A stretch of 20,954 bases of DNA from Candidatus Arcanibacter lacustris (GCA_000970895.1 JYHA01000031.1:1-20954); one strand, 5' to 3'. Positions 1-10,602 are shown, numbered from the stretch's first letter. Notes: generated by a model not told the origin, from the sequence alone. Numbers and translations: made by a program.

Positions 1-77
1 AAGTCAACTATCGACCATTTGCTAGTTTTATAGCAGAACACTATATATAAATATATAAGTAATCCTAATATCTTTCT

Positions 78-105
78 AAAAAATACTGATTTAGTAATTT
101 TTTTT
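78..105 (+). terminator. Possible intrinsic terminator of a gene left of the window
   Basis: A short stem TACT/AGTA (84-87 with 93-96) carries an A-A mismatch and then an A-run (78-82) that pairs with the start of a T-run (98-105). On the plus strand this reads as a weak hairpin followed by eight T. It would serve a plus-strand gene ending before the window, which cannot be seen. The stem is AT-poor in stability, so the call is tentative. The rest of 1-222 holds no convincing ORF or RNA gene. Confidence 0.3.
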
Positions 106-162
106 AGTTTCATATAAAATATTTGGGATTCTATTATTTTTTATAAGATATATTGAAATTGA

Positions 163-208
163 TCTTTTGAGAATTATGATTGATTTTAAAATCACAATTC
201 TCAAAAGA
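163..208 (-). terminator. Hairpin downstream of rplI
   Basis: A perfect 13-bp inverted repeat (163-175 with 196-208) is followed, after one mismatch (176/195), by five more pairs (177-181 with 190-194) around an 8-nt loop. It starts 15 bases beyond the rplI stop codon, where the 3' end of the rpsF-rpsR-rplI transcript is expected. No strong U-run follows on the minus strand, so it may act as a U-poor terminator or as an RNA 3'-end stabiliser. Confidence 0.5.
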
Positions 209-222
209 GATACACTATAATA

Positions 223-693
223 TTAGTCTTGCTTGACTATTTCGTCTTCTGAACGAATAACATTTACTTTAACAACAATGTTAACTTCAGGATGCAAACT
301 CACCACCACATCATGAGAAGCTATAGTTTTAATTGGCTTACTTAAGATCACGTTGTTACGCTCAATCTCAGTATGTCCTTTTTCATGAATAGCGACAATA
401 ATATCTTTTGATCCAACCGAACCAAATAATCTACCATCATCTGCTGCTTGCCTTATGATGTAAACTTGTAAATTATCTAATTTAGCTGCTTTTTCTTGGG
501 CGGCTAAAAGATTTTTAGCATTTTCACTATCAATAACAGCTTTCTTTGCTTCAAATACAGCGATATTATCTTTTGTAGCTCTAACCGCCTTACTAAAAGG
601 AATTAGATAATTACGACCAAAACCATCTTTAACTTTAACTTTCGAGCCTGCGATACCAAGCTTACGAACTGATTCTAATAAAATAACTTCCAT
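223..693 (-). CDS. rplI: 50S ribosomal protein bL9
   Basis: Large-subunit protein that binds 23S rRNA near the L1 stalk with its N-terminal domain and extends a C-terminal domain away from the ribosome. The 156-residue product opens with the family's hallmark N-domain: MEVILLE, then a KVKDGFGRNYLIP block at about residues 20-33. A Lys/Ala-rich connecting helix spans about 40-72, and the C-domain contains a GRLFGSVGSKDI segment at about 87-98. Length is normal. The start is the only Met before the conserved MEVILLE. It is the last gene of rpsF-rpsR-rplI, 24 bases after rpsR, and the hairpin at 163-208 lies just downstream. Nothing looks degraded. Confidence 0.96.
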   Translation of the reverse strand: MEVILLESVRKLGIAGSKVKVKDGFGRNYLIPFSKAVRATKDNIAVFEAKKAVIDSENAKNLLAAQEKAAKLDNLQVYIIRQAADDGRLFGSVGSKDIIVAIHEKGHTEIERNNVILSKPIKTIASHDVVVSLHPEVNIVVKVNVIRSEDEIVKQD

Positions 694-717
694 AATAATT
701 ATGTTACCTTTTTAAAT

Positions 718-1011
718 TTATTTTTGAGCAAAAGGAAGTAAAGCCAAAGATCTAGCTCTTTTGATGGCAACTTTCAACTCACGTTGTTTTGATGTAGATA
801 CAGAAGTAATACGACTAGGCAATATTCTTCCACCTTCCGAAATAAAGCGCGTTAGCAATTTGATATTTTTATAATTTATATCTGAGCTTGGAACATCTGA
901 TAACGGACAGCTTTTAGGACGTCTAAAAAAGACTGGCTTATTGGTTGCTTGCGCACCATAAGCGGAAGTTGCAGTATATCCCTTGTTTTCTGGAACTGAT
1001 TGAGTACTCAT
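718..1011 (-). CDS. rpsR: 30S ribosomal protein bS18
   Basis: Small-subunit protein of the platform, which binds 16S rRNA together with bS6. The 97-residue product has a variable, probably disordered N-terminus of about 25 residues. The conserved core follows: [10 protein letters not shown] at about 28-37, the [14 protein letters not shown] helix at about 45-58, GRILPSRIT, and the basic [20 protein letters not shown] tail. The start codon at 1009-1011 directly abuts the rpsF stop codon (1012-1014), so translation is probably coupled to the partner protein. The order rpsF-rpsR-rplI without an ssb gene between is common in Alphaproteobacteria. The call is secure. Confidence 0.96.
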   Translation of the reverse strand: MSTQSVPENKGYTATSAYGAQATNKPVFFRRPKSCPLSDVPSSDINYKNIKLLTRFISEGGRILPSRITSVSTSKQRELKVAIKRARSLALLPFAQK

Positions 1012-1398
1012 TTAAATTTCTCCACCCAAATTGTCATTTGATACTACTTCAACTACATCAGGAGCCTCATCATCAGAAGAACCCTTCATCATGTGAGAAG
1101 CTTCCGTAATTAAAGACTCAACTTTAAAAGTAGCATTACGAAGCACATCTTCATTAAGCCTCATAAGACGCTCCATCTCATCAACGGCCGAAGAAGGCGC
1201 ATCTAGAGAAAACATCACATAGTGACCTTTTTTATTTTTATTAATTATGTATGACAAATTACGCAAACCCCAATATTCGGTATAAGCTACTTGACCACCA
1301 TTATCTGTTATAATTTTTGAAAAATTCTCAGTTAATTTTTCAACATCATTTAAGGACATATCCTGACGTACTATAAACGTCGACTCGTAGAGAGGCAT
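1012..1398 (-). CDS. rpsF: 30S ribosomal protein bS6
   Basis: Small-subunit protein that pairs with bS18 on the 16S rRNA platform. The 128-residue product shows the family start MPLYESTFIVRQDMS, the central AYTEYWGLRNLSYIINKNKKGHYVMF segment at about 39-64, and NEDVLRNATFKVE near 83-95. An acidic low-complexity tail (about 108-128) is usual in this family. A good AAGAAGAGA ribosome-binding site lies about 5 bases upstream of the ATG on the minus strand. It is the first gene of rpsF-rpsR-rplI. The 193-base gap to carD holds a plausible promoter (1493-1522), which suggests independent transcription, although read-through from carD is possible because no clear terminator separates them. Confidence 0.96.
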   Translation of the reverse strand: MPLYESTFIVRQDMSLNDVEKLTENFSKIITDNGGQVAYTEYWGLRNLSYIINKNKKGHYVMFSLDAPSSAVDEMERLMRLNEDVLRNATFKVESLITEASHMMKGSSDDEAPDVVEVVSNDNLGGEI

Positions 1399-1492
1399 AT
1401 AAATCTCTTCTTAAAAAATTGGTTACACTAAAATATTACTTAAATTTCAAAGACATCAGTCTTTTTTAAGTACACAAACAAACATAATTTGT

Positions 1493-1522
1493 ATTTTAAT
1501 AATTTTTACCCTATCTAGGCAA
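1493..1522 (-). promoter_or_regulatory. Candidate sigma-70 promoter of the rpsF operon
   Basis: On the minus strand TTGCCT (-35, complement of 1517-1522) is followed after 18 bases by TAAAAT (-10, complement of 1493-1498), one mismatch from TATAAT. It lies about 95 bases upstream of the rpsF start. AT-rich spacers yield such matches by chance, so confidence is low. Confidence 0.3.
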
Positions 1523-1591
1523 AAACTCAAAATACACTTTTTTTCATCATTTGCAATAGGATATTTAACAAGCTTTACAGATTAATAAATA

Positions 1592-2098
1592 CTAAGCCGC
1601 ATATTTATCTTTTAAAATTTCCGAAATTCTTTCTGAGGCGCTAGCAGATTCTATATTTCCCACAGCCGCTAACTCACTAGCCAACCTGTTAAAAGCCGAC
1701 TCATAAATCACCCTTTCACTATAAGATCTTTCTGGATCATCCACATTTTTATGAAGATCTCTAACTACCTCCGCAATAGAGGTAATATCTCCCGAATTGA
1801 TCTTCCCTTCGTATTCTTGAGCTCGCCTACTCCACATACCTTTGCTTGACTTAGGCTTGCCTTGCAAGATAGACATGACTTTCTGCACTTCATTATCAGA
1901 ACTTAACTGACGCAACCCAGTTGCAGCAGCTCTCTTTACAGGGATTCTTAAGGTCATTTTTTCTTTGACGAAACTAATTACAAATACACTAATCTCCAAC
2001 CCGCCAATTAACTGGCTTTCTTCGCCCATAATTTGCCCTACTCCATGCGCAGGATAAACAACTCTATCACCAACATAAAATGTAGCTATATCAGACAT
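1592..2098 (-). CDS. carD: CarD/CdnL-family RNA polymerase-binding regulator
   Basis: Transcription regulator that binds the RNA polymerase beta subunit and stabilises open promoter complexes, typically at rRNA and other growth-related promoters. The 168-residue protein has an N-terminal Tudor-like RNAP-interaction domain at about 5-60 (VGDRVVYPAHGVGQI, then MTLRIPV). A helical DNA-binding domain at about 68-165 contains the conserved GMWSRRAQEYE block. W89 matches the tryptophan that wedges into the upstream edge of the transcription bubble in characterised CarD proteins. A strong GGGAG ribosome-binding site sits 5 bases upstream of the ATG and supports this start. The gene is transcribed divergently from mlaE, across a 310-base spacer. 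Confidence 0.93.
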   Translation of the reverse strand: MSDIATFYVGDRVVYPAHGVGQIMGEESQLIGGLEISVFVISFVKEKMTLRIPVKRAAATGLRQLSSDNEVQKVMSILQGKPKSSKGMWSRRAQEYEGKINSGDITSIAEVVRDLHKNVDDPERSYSERVIYESAFNRLASELAAVGNIESASASERISEILKDKYAA

Positions 2099-2408
2099 AT
2101 TAACTCCCGTAACATTTTGAAAAATAAAAAAAATGGAAATAGTGCATTGTTATTACATCAACAATTAGGCGTATAGTAGCATAAATAATTACAAAAATAA
2201 AGAAGTCTTTTAACATAAGTTAGGATTTTTTATAAATCCCATAGATTAATAGATCTATTTATAGAAACTATAGATAGGTTATAAAATTTTAAGAAGACGA
2301 GCCATTCTATCGTTTGAATCTATCTGGCTTTAAAAAAATCTATTGCAAGATTATTGGGTTAATAGTAGCATCAGAGTCTAATGATAATTCAAAAATGATA
2401 TGTAGTTT
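2099..2408. promoter_or_regulatory. Divergent intergenic region carD / mlaE
   Basis: This 310-base non-coding spacer separates two divergently transcribed genes and should hold both promoters. It contains the carD Shine-Dalgarno at its left edge and a candidate mlaE promoter at its right (2343-2371). It also contains a perfect 12-bp palindrome AATAGATCTATT (2248-2259) and a small GGATTT/AAATCC dyad around 2223-2239. A TACTAT box on the minus strand (complement of 2173-2178) could be a carD -10 element, but no convincing -35 accompanies it. I see no small ORF or RNA gene here. Confidence 0.5.
2343..2371 (+). promoter_or_regulatory. Candidate promoter of mlaEF
   Basis: TTGCAA (2343-2348) is followed after exactly 17 bases by TAGCAT (2366-2371). 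The -35 matches four of six consensus bases and so does the -10. It lies about 37 bases upstream of the mlaE ATG. No clear Shine-Dalgarno precedes that ATG. Confidence 0.3.
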
Positions 2409-3179
2409 ATGATAACAGCCATAGGTAGAATATTTATTTCGCTAATTACTAACATAGGAAAAGTTGTGATCTTTGCACTTAGAGGGGTCTTGGGCATTTT
2501 TAGTCGACCATTTTATTTTCGCAATGTCATCACACATATTATTGATGTTGGTTATTTCTCACTTCCTGTAATTGGCATGACTGCAATTTTCACTGGAGCA
2601 GTACTAGCATTACAAAGCTATACCGGATTTTCTAGATTTTCAGCCTCTGAAAGCTCAATTGCAACCATAGTAGTATTATCAATTACCAGAGAACTCGGAC
2701 CCGTACTAGCAGGATTAATGGTAACTTCTAGAATAGGCGCTTCAATTGCCGCAGAAATAGCAACCATGAAAGTTACAGAACAAATAGACGCACTTACCAC
2801 TTTAGCTACTGATCCTATTAAATATTTAGTTACACCAAGAATCATAGCATCAGTACTGATGCTACCAGTACTAGTATTAATTTCCGATGTTATTGGTATT
2901 ATGGGAGGTTATTTAGTATCAGTTTACAAACTAGGCTTTAATGCAAATTTATATATTCAAAATAGTTTGAAATATTTAGAATTCCAAGATGTCGCATCCG
3001 GACTAGTCAAAGCTGCGATTTTTGGCTTTATCATTGCTATTATGGGATGTTATTCTGGCTTTTATTCCGATAGAGGAGCAAGAGGGGTGGGAAACGCCAC
3101 TACTACGGCCGTAGTATCATCCTCTATGTTGATTCTGTTATTTAACTATTTAACCACAGCATTATTTTTCGCAAAATGA
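2409..3179 (+). CDS. mlaE: MlaE-family permease of a phospholipid ABC transporter
   Basis: Inner-membrane permease of the MlaFEDB-type transporter that moves phospholipids between the inner and outer membranes and maintains outer-membrane asymmetry. The 256-residue protein is strongly hydrophobic, with about five to six membrane segments (roughly 50-70, 85-115, 145-172, 197-215 and 233-254). It carries the MlaE signature block ITRELGPVLAGLMVTSRIG at 92-110, followed by AAEIATMKVTEQIDAL at 114-129. The stop codon overlaps the mlaF start (ATGA), so the two are translationally coupled. The usual partner mlaD (MCE domain) is not adjacent, as is common in Rickettsiales. The substrate is inferred from the family. 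Confidence 0.92.
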   Translation: MITAIGRIFISLITNIGKVVIFALRGVLGIFSRPFYFRNVITHIIDVGYFSLPVIGMTAIFTGAVLALQSYTGFSRFSASESSIATIVVLSITRELGPVLAGLMVTSRIGASIAAEIATMKVTEQIDALTTLATDPIKYLVTPRIIASVLMLPVLVLISDVIGIMGGYLVSVYKLGFNANLYIQNSLKYLEFQDVASGLVKAAIFGFIIAIMGCYSGFYSDRGARGVGNATTTAVVSSSMLILLFNYLTTALFFAK

Positions 3180-3925
3180 AATCATATATATCAATTAGTA
3201 ATCTAAATAAATCTTTTGCAAGCAACCACGTGCTATCTGGTGTTAATCTAGAAATAGCCGGAGGAGATGCTATTGTTATTATTGGTGGCTCTGGCACTGG
3301 GAAATCTGTTTTAATCAAAACCATAGCAGGACTTATAGAACCAGATTCAGGATCAATAAAAATTGATGGCATGGAAGTTAATAATATCTCCAATACAAAC
3401 TACAGAAACTTAACCAAAAAATTTGGCTTCCTATTTCAAGGAGGAGCTTTATTTGATAGTTTAACTGTCTGGGAAAACATAGCTTTTGCACTTGTTAATA
3501 ATAAACTAAAGACCAAAGCTCAAGCCAAAGAAATTGCCTTTGATAAATTATCAAAAGTAGGACTCTCAAATAATATAGGCATGCTATATCCTTCTGAATT
3601 ATCAGGTGGCATGCAAAAACGCGTAGCACTTGCAAGAGCCATATCTACCGAGCCAGAAATATTATTCTTCGACGAACCAACCACGGGGCTTGATCCTATC
3701 ATGGCCAATGTGATTAATGATTTGATAGTTAGATGCTCTGAGGAACTAAAGGCTACTACTATTACCATCACACACGATATGAATAGCGTTAAGCAAATAG
3801 CCAAAAGAGTAGCCATGATCCATAAGGGAAATATTATCTGGGATGGAAAAATAGACAATCTATTTTCAAGCGATAATGAATTTGTAGATCAATTCGTCCA
3901 TGGGAATATCGCCGGCCCACTTTGA
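3176..3925 (+). CDS. mlaF: MlaF-family ATPase of a phospholipid ABC transporter
   Basis: Cytoplasmic ATP-binding subunit that powers the MlaE permease. The 249-residue product is a single ABC nucleotide-binding domain with all motifs intact: Walker A GGSGTGKS (37-44), Q-loop at FLFQGGALFDSLTV (85-98), signature LSGGMQKRVALARA (142-155), Walker B ILFFDEP (162-168), D-loop GLDP, and the switch histidine at 200. The FQGGALFDSLTVWENI segment is typical of the MlaF/Ttg2A branch rather than importers. It overlaps mlaE by four bases and ends at a hairpin (3950-3977) facing the convergent ppiD-like gene. Its ATG is the only start that fits the overlap. Confidence 0.93.
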   Translation: MKSYISISNLNKSFASNHVLSGVNLEIAGGDAIVIIGGSGTGKSVLIKTIAGLIEPDSGSIKIDGMEVNNISNTNYRNLTKKFGFLFQGGALFDSLTVWENIAFALVNNKLKTKAQAKEIAFDKLSKVGLSNNIGMLYPSELSGGMQKRVALARAISTEPEILFFDEPTTGLDPIMANVINDLIVRCSEELKATTITITHDMNSVKQIAKRVAMIHKGNIIWDGKIDNLFSSDNEFVDQFVHGNIAGPL

Positions 3926-3949
3926 TATAATCGATAAACTTTGACAAAT

Positions 3950-3977
3950 GGGGATTATTCATTAAGAATATATCCCC
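3950..3977. terminator. Bidirectional hairpin between convergent mlaF and ppiD-like gene
   Basis: GGGGAT at 3950-3955 pairs with ATCCCC at 3972-3977. After one bulged T (3971), five more pairs close a 5-nt loop (3961-3965), giving about 11 bp in all. It sits between two converging genes, 25 bases past the mlaF stop and 9 bases past the ppiD-like stop. There is no long T-run on either side, so efficiency is uncertain, but the location fits a shared terminator. Confidence 0.55.
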
Positions 3978-3985
3978 TTATATAA

Positions 3986-5545
3986 TTACAAATTAATCTT
4001 CACCTGATGTTTCTTACGCAAGTAAATAATATATGATTCTATCGCATCATTGCTTAAAACTGATCTGACTTGATTATCAAGCGCTAAATAGGCAGGATCT
4101 TTTTTATCTAACTCTTTATTATTGATAGACTTAACTACCCCAATGATAATTTTACCTTGAGATTCAAATACTTCGCTTACTTCTTGTATTTTTAACTTAA
4201 AGATTCCGGCCAGCAAATCACTAGGCAAACTAGTATCATTACGCATTAGGCTGACATTATGATTAATTGTAAATTTATATGGCAATGAATCCAATGTCTT
4301 ACCATCAGCTAATTGTTTTTTAATGTCTTTTGCTACATCTAAGGCCATATTTTTACGTTGCTCTGCAACCAGCATATTGCTTGCTTGTTCTTTGGCCAAA
4401 TCAAAAGACTTGATGCTAGATGGGGCAATGCTATTTAACTTAACTATAAAAAACCCACTATGATCAGATTTCATAGTAACGGGCGAAGTAGTAATATCAT
4501 CATTAGAAAAAGCAGCCTCTAATAAATCAAAATTACCTGAGGTTATTTTTACAAGAGATGATTTGTCTTTGCCGCCTTTGTCAATCCCATCATATTCTGC
4601 AATTGCTACTTGATGTTTTTTAGCTATTTCTTCAATTGTAGCACCCGATGCGAATTCATCTTCGATTACTTGCATCAATTCATATAATTTAGCATCTGAT
4701 TTAGCAGCTATTAATTTTTTTCTAATAGTTTCTTTTACATCTAGGAATTTTTGATTCTCATAATCAGTAGCAGAATCATCATATTCTTTTTTAACCTCCT
4801 CATTGCTTACATCTACTTTCATATCTTTAGCAAATATTTCTAATGCGCTAAAACTTCTATATTCAGGAATTGCAAATAATCTCATATTATCATCATAATA
4901 TTTTTTAACTTCATCCATGCCAGGAGTTGGATCTTTTACTAAATCCTTAGGATTCATAGTAACTAGATCTATATTGCGAGTTTGGCTATTATGAAGATAG
5001 ACATATGGAGCAAATAAATCAGAATCAATCGCTTGAGTACTTATCGACTCTATTAAGAATCTAGTAGTAAGCTCTTTTTTAAGTGAATTTATATAAGCAA
5101 TTTCACTCATATTGATCGATTTTAAAATATTATCAAATCTATTGCGATCAAAAACACCCTGCTCACTTTTAAAGGCTTGTTGATTTTTTAGGAAATCAAC
5201 TATAGTTTCATCTGATAATTTAATTCCTAATTTATTACTTTCAATTTCTAGTAATTTACTATTGATTATTTGTTCCAACACCACTCTTTTAAGATTAAAC
5301 TGCTCTATTTGCTCTTCAGTTAGTGTTAATCCCGATGAATTTTGAATACGTAGCACTTCATTACGAATTTGCTGCTTTAGTTCCATAGTAGTGATTTTAT
5401 ATTTTCCATCTATAGTGGCTGCAACATCTGTAGATTTGCCCTTAAATACATCACCTATTCCTAAAATAATAAAACTAACAACCACCACTCCTAAAAGTGA
5501 TTTGACTATTTTTTTATCTGCAAGTGAGCGCATTGATTCTAGCAT
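3986..5545 (-). CDS. PpiD/SurA-like periplasmic foldase anchored in the inner membrane
   Basis: Probable membrane-anchored chaperone that helps newly exported outer-membrane and periplasmic proteins fold. The 519-residue product has a short cytoplasmic N-terminus, one membrane helix (about 14-31) ending in the family hallmark GIGDVF, and then a long periplasmic part. The SurA_N-like chaperone region spans about 40-200. A parvulin-like region (about 225-360) lacks an obvious catalytic parvulin core, and a helical C-terminal chaperone lobe completes the protein, as in alphaproteobacterial PpiD homologues. The peptidyl-prolyl isomerase activity may therefore be weak or lost, leaving chaperone function. 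AGGA lies 10 bases upstream of the ATG. The gene is divergent from tpiA. Confidence 0.82.
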   Translation of the reverse strand: MLESMRSLADKKIVKSLLGVVVVSFIILGIGDVFKGKSTDVAATIDGKYKITTMELKQQIRNEVLRIQNSSGLTLTEEQIEQFNLKRVVLEQIINSKLLEIESNKLGIKLSDETIVDFLKNQQAFKSEQGVFDRNRFDNILKSINMSEIAYINSLKKELTTRFLIESISTQAIDSDLFAPYVYLHNSQTRNIDLVTMNPKDLVKDPTPGMDEVKKYYDDNMRLFAIPEYRSFSALEIFAKDMKVDVSNEEVKKEYDDSATDYENQKFLDVKETIRKKLIAAKSDAKLYELMQVIEDEFASGATIEEIAKKHQVAIAEYDGIDKGGKDKSSLVKITSGNFDLLEAAFSNDDITTSPVTMKSDHSGFFIVKLNSIAPSSIKSFDLAKEQASNMLVAEQRKNMALDVAKDIKKQLADGKTLDSLPYKFTINHNVSLMRNDTSLPSDLLAGIFKLKIQEVSEVFESQGKIIIGVVKSINNKELDKKDPAYLALDNQVRSVLSNDAIESYIIYLRKKHQVKINL

Positions 5546-5634
5546 TTTTATTTTTTCCTATTAAATTAAGATAACCTATGGTAATTAAATACATGAAATT
5601 TTGCGCTCAATAAACATAAATTATCAAAAATGAT

Positions 5635-6342
5635 ATGAAAAAACATAATAAAAAGTTAGTTATTGCTAATTGGAAGATGAATTTACTAAAAGATCCGGCT
5701 ATCAATCTTGCTAGAAAAATATCAGAAGCAGGCGATATCTCGGTTGATTTGGTGATTTGCCCCCCTGATTTACTAATAGATTCAATTAAAAGCCAGACAA
5801 ATATTTCTTTGGGAGCCCAAAATTGCTCTGCTCACGCGGAAGATTTTGGAGCTTGTACTGGAGATATTAGTGCAGCCATGATTAAAAATATTGGCTGTAA
5901 TTATGTGATAATTGGTCATTCTGAGAGAAGAAAATACCATAAGGAAAATAATGATATTATATCAGCAAAAATTACCAATGCTCATAAAGCTGGTTTGGTA
6001 GCAATTATTTGCGTGGGAGAGAGTTTAGAAGAAAGACAAGAAGGCAGGAGTCATGATATTGTTTTAAATCAATTATCTGCTCTTCCTCCTACTTCAACTC
6101 CAGAAAATACCATCATAGCTTATGAACCTATCTGGGCTATTGGCACAGGAAAGTCAGCTTCATTAACGGAAATTAACCAAATGCATGAATATATTAGATT
6201 TGAAAAGGATTTTAAAATAGTATATGGTGGATCGGTAAAATGCGATAATGCAAAAGAGATCTTGTCTTTAGGGCAAGTAGATGGGCTTTTAGTTGGGGCT
6301 GCAAGCCTTGATTTTGAACAATTTTATAAAATAATTAAATAA
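5635..6342 (+). CDS. tpiA: Triosephosphate isomerase
   Basis: Interconverts dihydroxyacetone phosphate and glyceraldehyde 3-phosphate, in glycolysis/gluconeogenesis and as a link to glycerol-phosphate for lipid synthesis. The 235-residue protein keeps all catalytic landmarks: Asn12 and Lys14 in ANWKMN, His95 in IIGHSERR, the catalytic Glu164 in AYEPIWAIGTGK (which also contains phosphate-gripping loop 6), and the phosphate-binding VYGGSVK and LLVGAASLD loops. It is slightly shorter than the usual 250 residues. The ATG has no recognisable Shine-Dalgarno, so initiation may depend on an AT-rich leader. First gene of a run tpiA-secG-pyrG-kdsA with gaps or overlaps of 12 bases or fewer. Confidence 0.95.
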   Translation: MKKHNKKLVIANWKMNLLKDPAINLARKISEAGDISVDLVICPPDLLIDSIKSQTNISLGAQNCSAHAEDFGACTGDISAAMIKNIGCNYVIIGHSERRKYHKENNDIISAKITNAHKAGLVAIICVGESLEERQEGRSHDIVLNQLSALPPTSTPENTIIAYEPIWAIGTGKSASLTEINQMHEYIRFEKDFKIVYGGSVKCDNAKEILSLGQVDGLLVGAASLDFEQFYKIIK

Positions 6343-6353
6343 GAGTTTTTAAT

Positions 6354-9101
<2,748 letters not shown>

Positions 9102-9132
9102 AAAAATTAGTGCAAAAAGATATTTATAAACT

Positions 9133-9450
9133 TTATAGCTCCATTCCTTGTGGCTTATTATGATCAAACATACGTCGTCGTCTGCTAAATTCCATCGTAA
9201 AAGGATCATTTCTGCGCTTTTTGCTTTTTCCAGATACATCTGATTTTATCTTTTTCATCTCTTCTGAGGAAACTAATGAAGACAAATCATTTGAAACAGC
9301 TATATTGCTTGAAGTTTTTACTGAAACATAGTCTGGTATGGCCACAGGAGCATGAGACCCTCTAAGATATTTATTATCGGGATTAGGATTGCTTGAGTTT
9401 ACAATTGCAGACCCAGCAAATATAGCTGTTATCAAACCTTTTATATTCAT
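9133..9450 (-). CDS. Small exported basic protein, function unknown
   Basis: I do not recognise a family. The 105-residue product begins MNIKGLITAIFAGSAIVNSS, which looks like a short Sec signal peptide (basic n-region, hydrophobic core at about 5-17, likely cleavage near residue 20, no lipobox Cys). The mature part is polar, and its C-terminal third is strongly basic, with KKRR (77-80) and RRRR (90-93 region) clusters. A strong AAGGGG Shine-Dalgarno 7 bases upstream of the ATG argues that the gene is real. It stands alone, convergent with kdsA and divergent from the DMT transporter, with a spacer rich in inverted repeats upstream. It could be a secreted factor or nucleic-acid-binding protein; no function is claimed. 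Confidence 0.6.
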   Translation of the reverse strand: MNIKGLITAIFAGSAIVNSSNPNPDNKYLRGSHAPVAIPDYVSVKTSSNIAVSNDLSSLVSSEEMKKIKSDVSGKSKKRRNDPFTMEFSRRRRMFDHNKPQGMEL

Positions 9451-9499
9451 CTTTGTTTCCCCTTTTGTATATTGATGTTAATATAATATTAAACAACAA

Positions 9500-9599
9500 A
9501 AGTTAATTTATTATTAATACATGTCAGCTCGGGACAAAAGAATACCACCATCCCGGAGAGAAATTTATTTCTCCGAACATGAGAAGATCGAGTTAACTT
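9500..9599 (+). other. Cluster of nested inverted repeats; possible structured RNA
   Basis: Within the spacer upstream of the DMT transporter four helices can form without conflict, apart from two shared bases. They are AAGTTAA/TTAACTT (9500-9506 with 9593-9599), CATGT/ACATG (9520-9524 with 9577-9581), CGGGA/TCCCG (9530-9534 with 9551-9555), and an 8-bp CGGAGAGA/TTTCTCCG hairpin (9554-9561 with 9568-9575). Together they form a closing stem around two hairpins. The one non-Watson-Crick pair (9560-9569) is G-U on the plus strand but C-A on the minus, which slightly favours a plus-strand RNA. This patch is more G+C-rich than its surroundings. It is neither a tRNA nor a riboswitch I recognise. 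Confidence 0.3.
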
Positions 9600-9712
9600 C
9601 CTGTCAATCTGATATTTAAACCTTACATTATATCATCTTCTCTTTATACTTGCCTTTTACAAAAACAAGGTTAGTATCAGCTTCAAAAATAGCACTAAAA
9701 AAAGGGAGCAAT

Positions 9713-10597
9713 ATGTCATCATATAGTAATAAATTTAAAGGCACTTTTTATGGAATAATTTCTGCTTTTTCTTTTGCAGCATCAGGCACTATTGCTAAAA
9801 AAATATTACAAGCAAACTTCTCTGTATCTAATTTATTATTATGGCGTTATGGAATTGCAACTATCGTTGTAGCTTTAGTAGTCTACCTAAAAAGGGACAA
9901 GCTTAATTTCGATAAAAAAGCACTATTGAAAGCCTTCTATTCTGCTGCTTTTTTCTATAGCATTTCTACTTTCTGTTATTTTAAGTCATTTGAATATATT
10001 GATACTGGACTTGCTTCTGCCATTTGTTTTTCCCACTCCTTATTCGTAACTCTTTATGTCTGGATATTTGACAAACAAAAACTAAAGCCATCTTACTTCA
10101 TCGCCTTTACTTCCATAGTTATTGGACTAATATTTTTATTCCAGATTAATGAAGAATCAAGATTTAACATACAAGGCATCTTAATTGCTCTTTGTTCTGG
10201 ATTACTTTATTCTTTTTATATCATAGCTAACCGCAACAAAGCTTCTCATCTTGATCCTTTGCTATCTTCATTGATGTTATTCTGTGGTAATGTAGTTATA
10301 TTCTTAATCTTATCATTAAGAGAAGGAGCTATTTCTTATCCTACAGATCTTGCATTATGGATTAAGATTATAGCTATGGGTAGTATCTGCACTATATTGC
10401 CAATTTACTTCCTACTCAAAGCACTACGTTATATCAATGCATCTGATGTGACTATATTATCCATATTACGTCCTGTTTTTGTTATATTACTAGGTATGAT
10501 ATTCTTAAATGAAACACTGAATAATTATAAAATGATCGGTATTACTTTGATACTTGCAGGTGGATTATTTAGTCAGCTAGACAAGTTTAAAAAATAA
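9713..10597 (+). CDS. EamA/DMT-family membrane transporter
   Basis: Inner-membrane carrier of the drug/metabolite transporter superfamily; the substrate cannot be read from the sequence. The 294-residue protein has about ten hydrophobic helices in two EamA repeats (about 9-145 and 153-288). The second ends in the family-typical LRPVFVILLGMIFLNETL (252-269). The ATG at 9713 is preceded by AAGGGAG four bases upstream. An in-frame TTG at 9650 would add 21 polar residues but has no ribosome-binding site, so I reject it. Members of this family import host metabolites in intracellular bacteria; the rickettsial S-adenosylmethionine transporter is one, but this protein does not resemble it closely. 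A self-complementary A/T palindrome (10591-10604) overlaps its end. Confidence 0.85.
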   Translation: MSSYSNKFKGTFYGIISAFSFAASGTIAKKILQANFSVSNLLLWRYGIATIVVALVVYLKRDKLNFDKKALLKAFYSAAFFYSISTFCYFKSFEYIDTGLASAICFSHSLFVTLYVWIFDKQKLKPSYFIAFTSIVIGLIFLFQINEESRFNIQGILIALCSGLLYSFYIIANRNKASHLDPLLSSLMLFCGNVVIFLILSLREGAISYPTDLALWIKIIAMGSICTILPIYFLLKALRYINASDVTILSILRPVFVILLGMIFLNETLNNYKMIGITLILAGGLFSQLDKFKK

Positions 10598-10602
10598 TTA
10601 TT

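Noticed and set aside
2390..2402. CAAAAATGATATG occurs both before mlaE (2390-2402) and at the tpiA start (5625-5637)
   Set aside because: At tpiA it includes the start codon, but at mlaE the same ATG is followed at once by TAG. With two copies in AT-rich DNA a shared leader signal cannot be argued.
9478..9492. Perfect AT-only palindrome TTAATAT-A-ATATTAA as an operator
   Set aside because: Pure A/T palindromes are frequent in this base composition and there is no second copy. It may simply overlap promoter sequence.
9650..9712. TTG start at 9650 for the DMT transporter
   Set aside because: No ribosome-binding site precedes it, whereas the ATG at 9713 has AAGGGAG and starts just before the first membrane helix.
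9713..10597. Calling the DMT transporter the rickettsial S-adenosylmethionine importer
   Set aside because: It has the same superfamily and similar length, but the sequence as I recall it for that transporter is clearly different.
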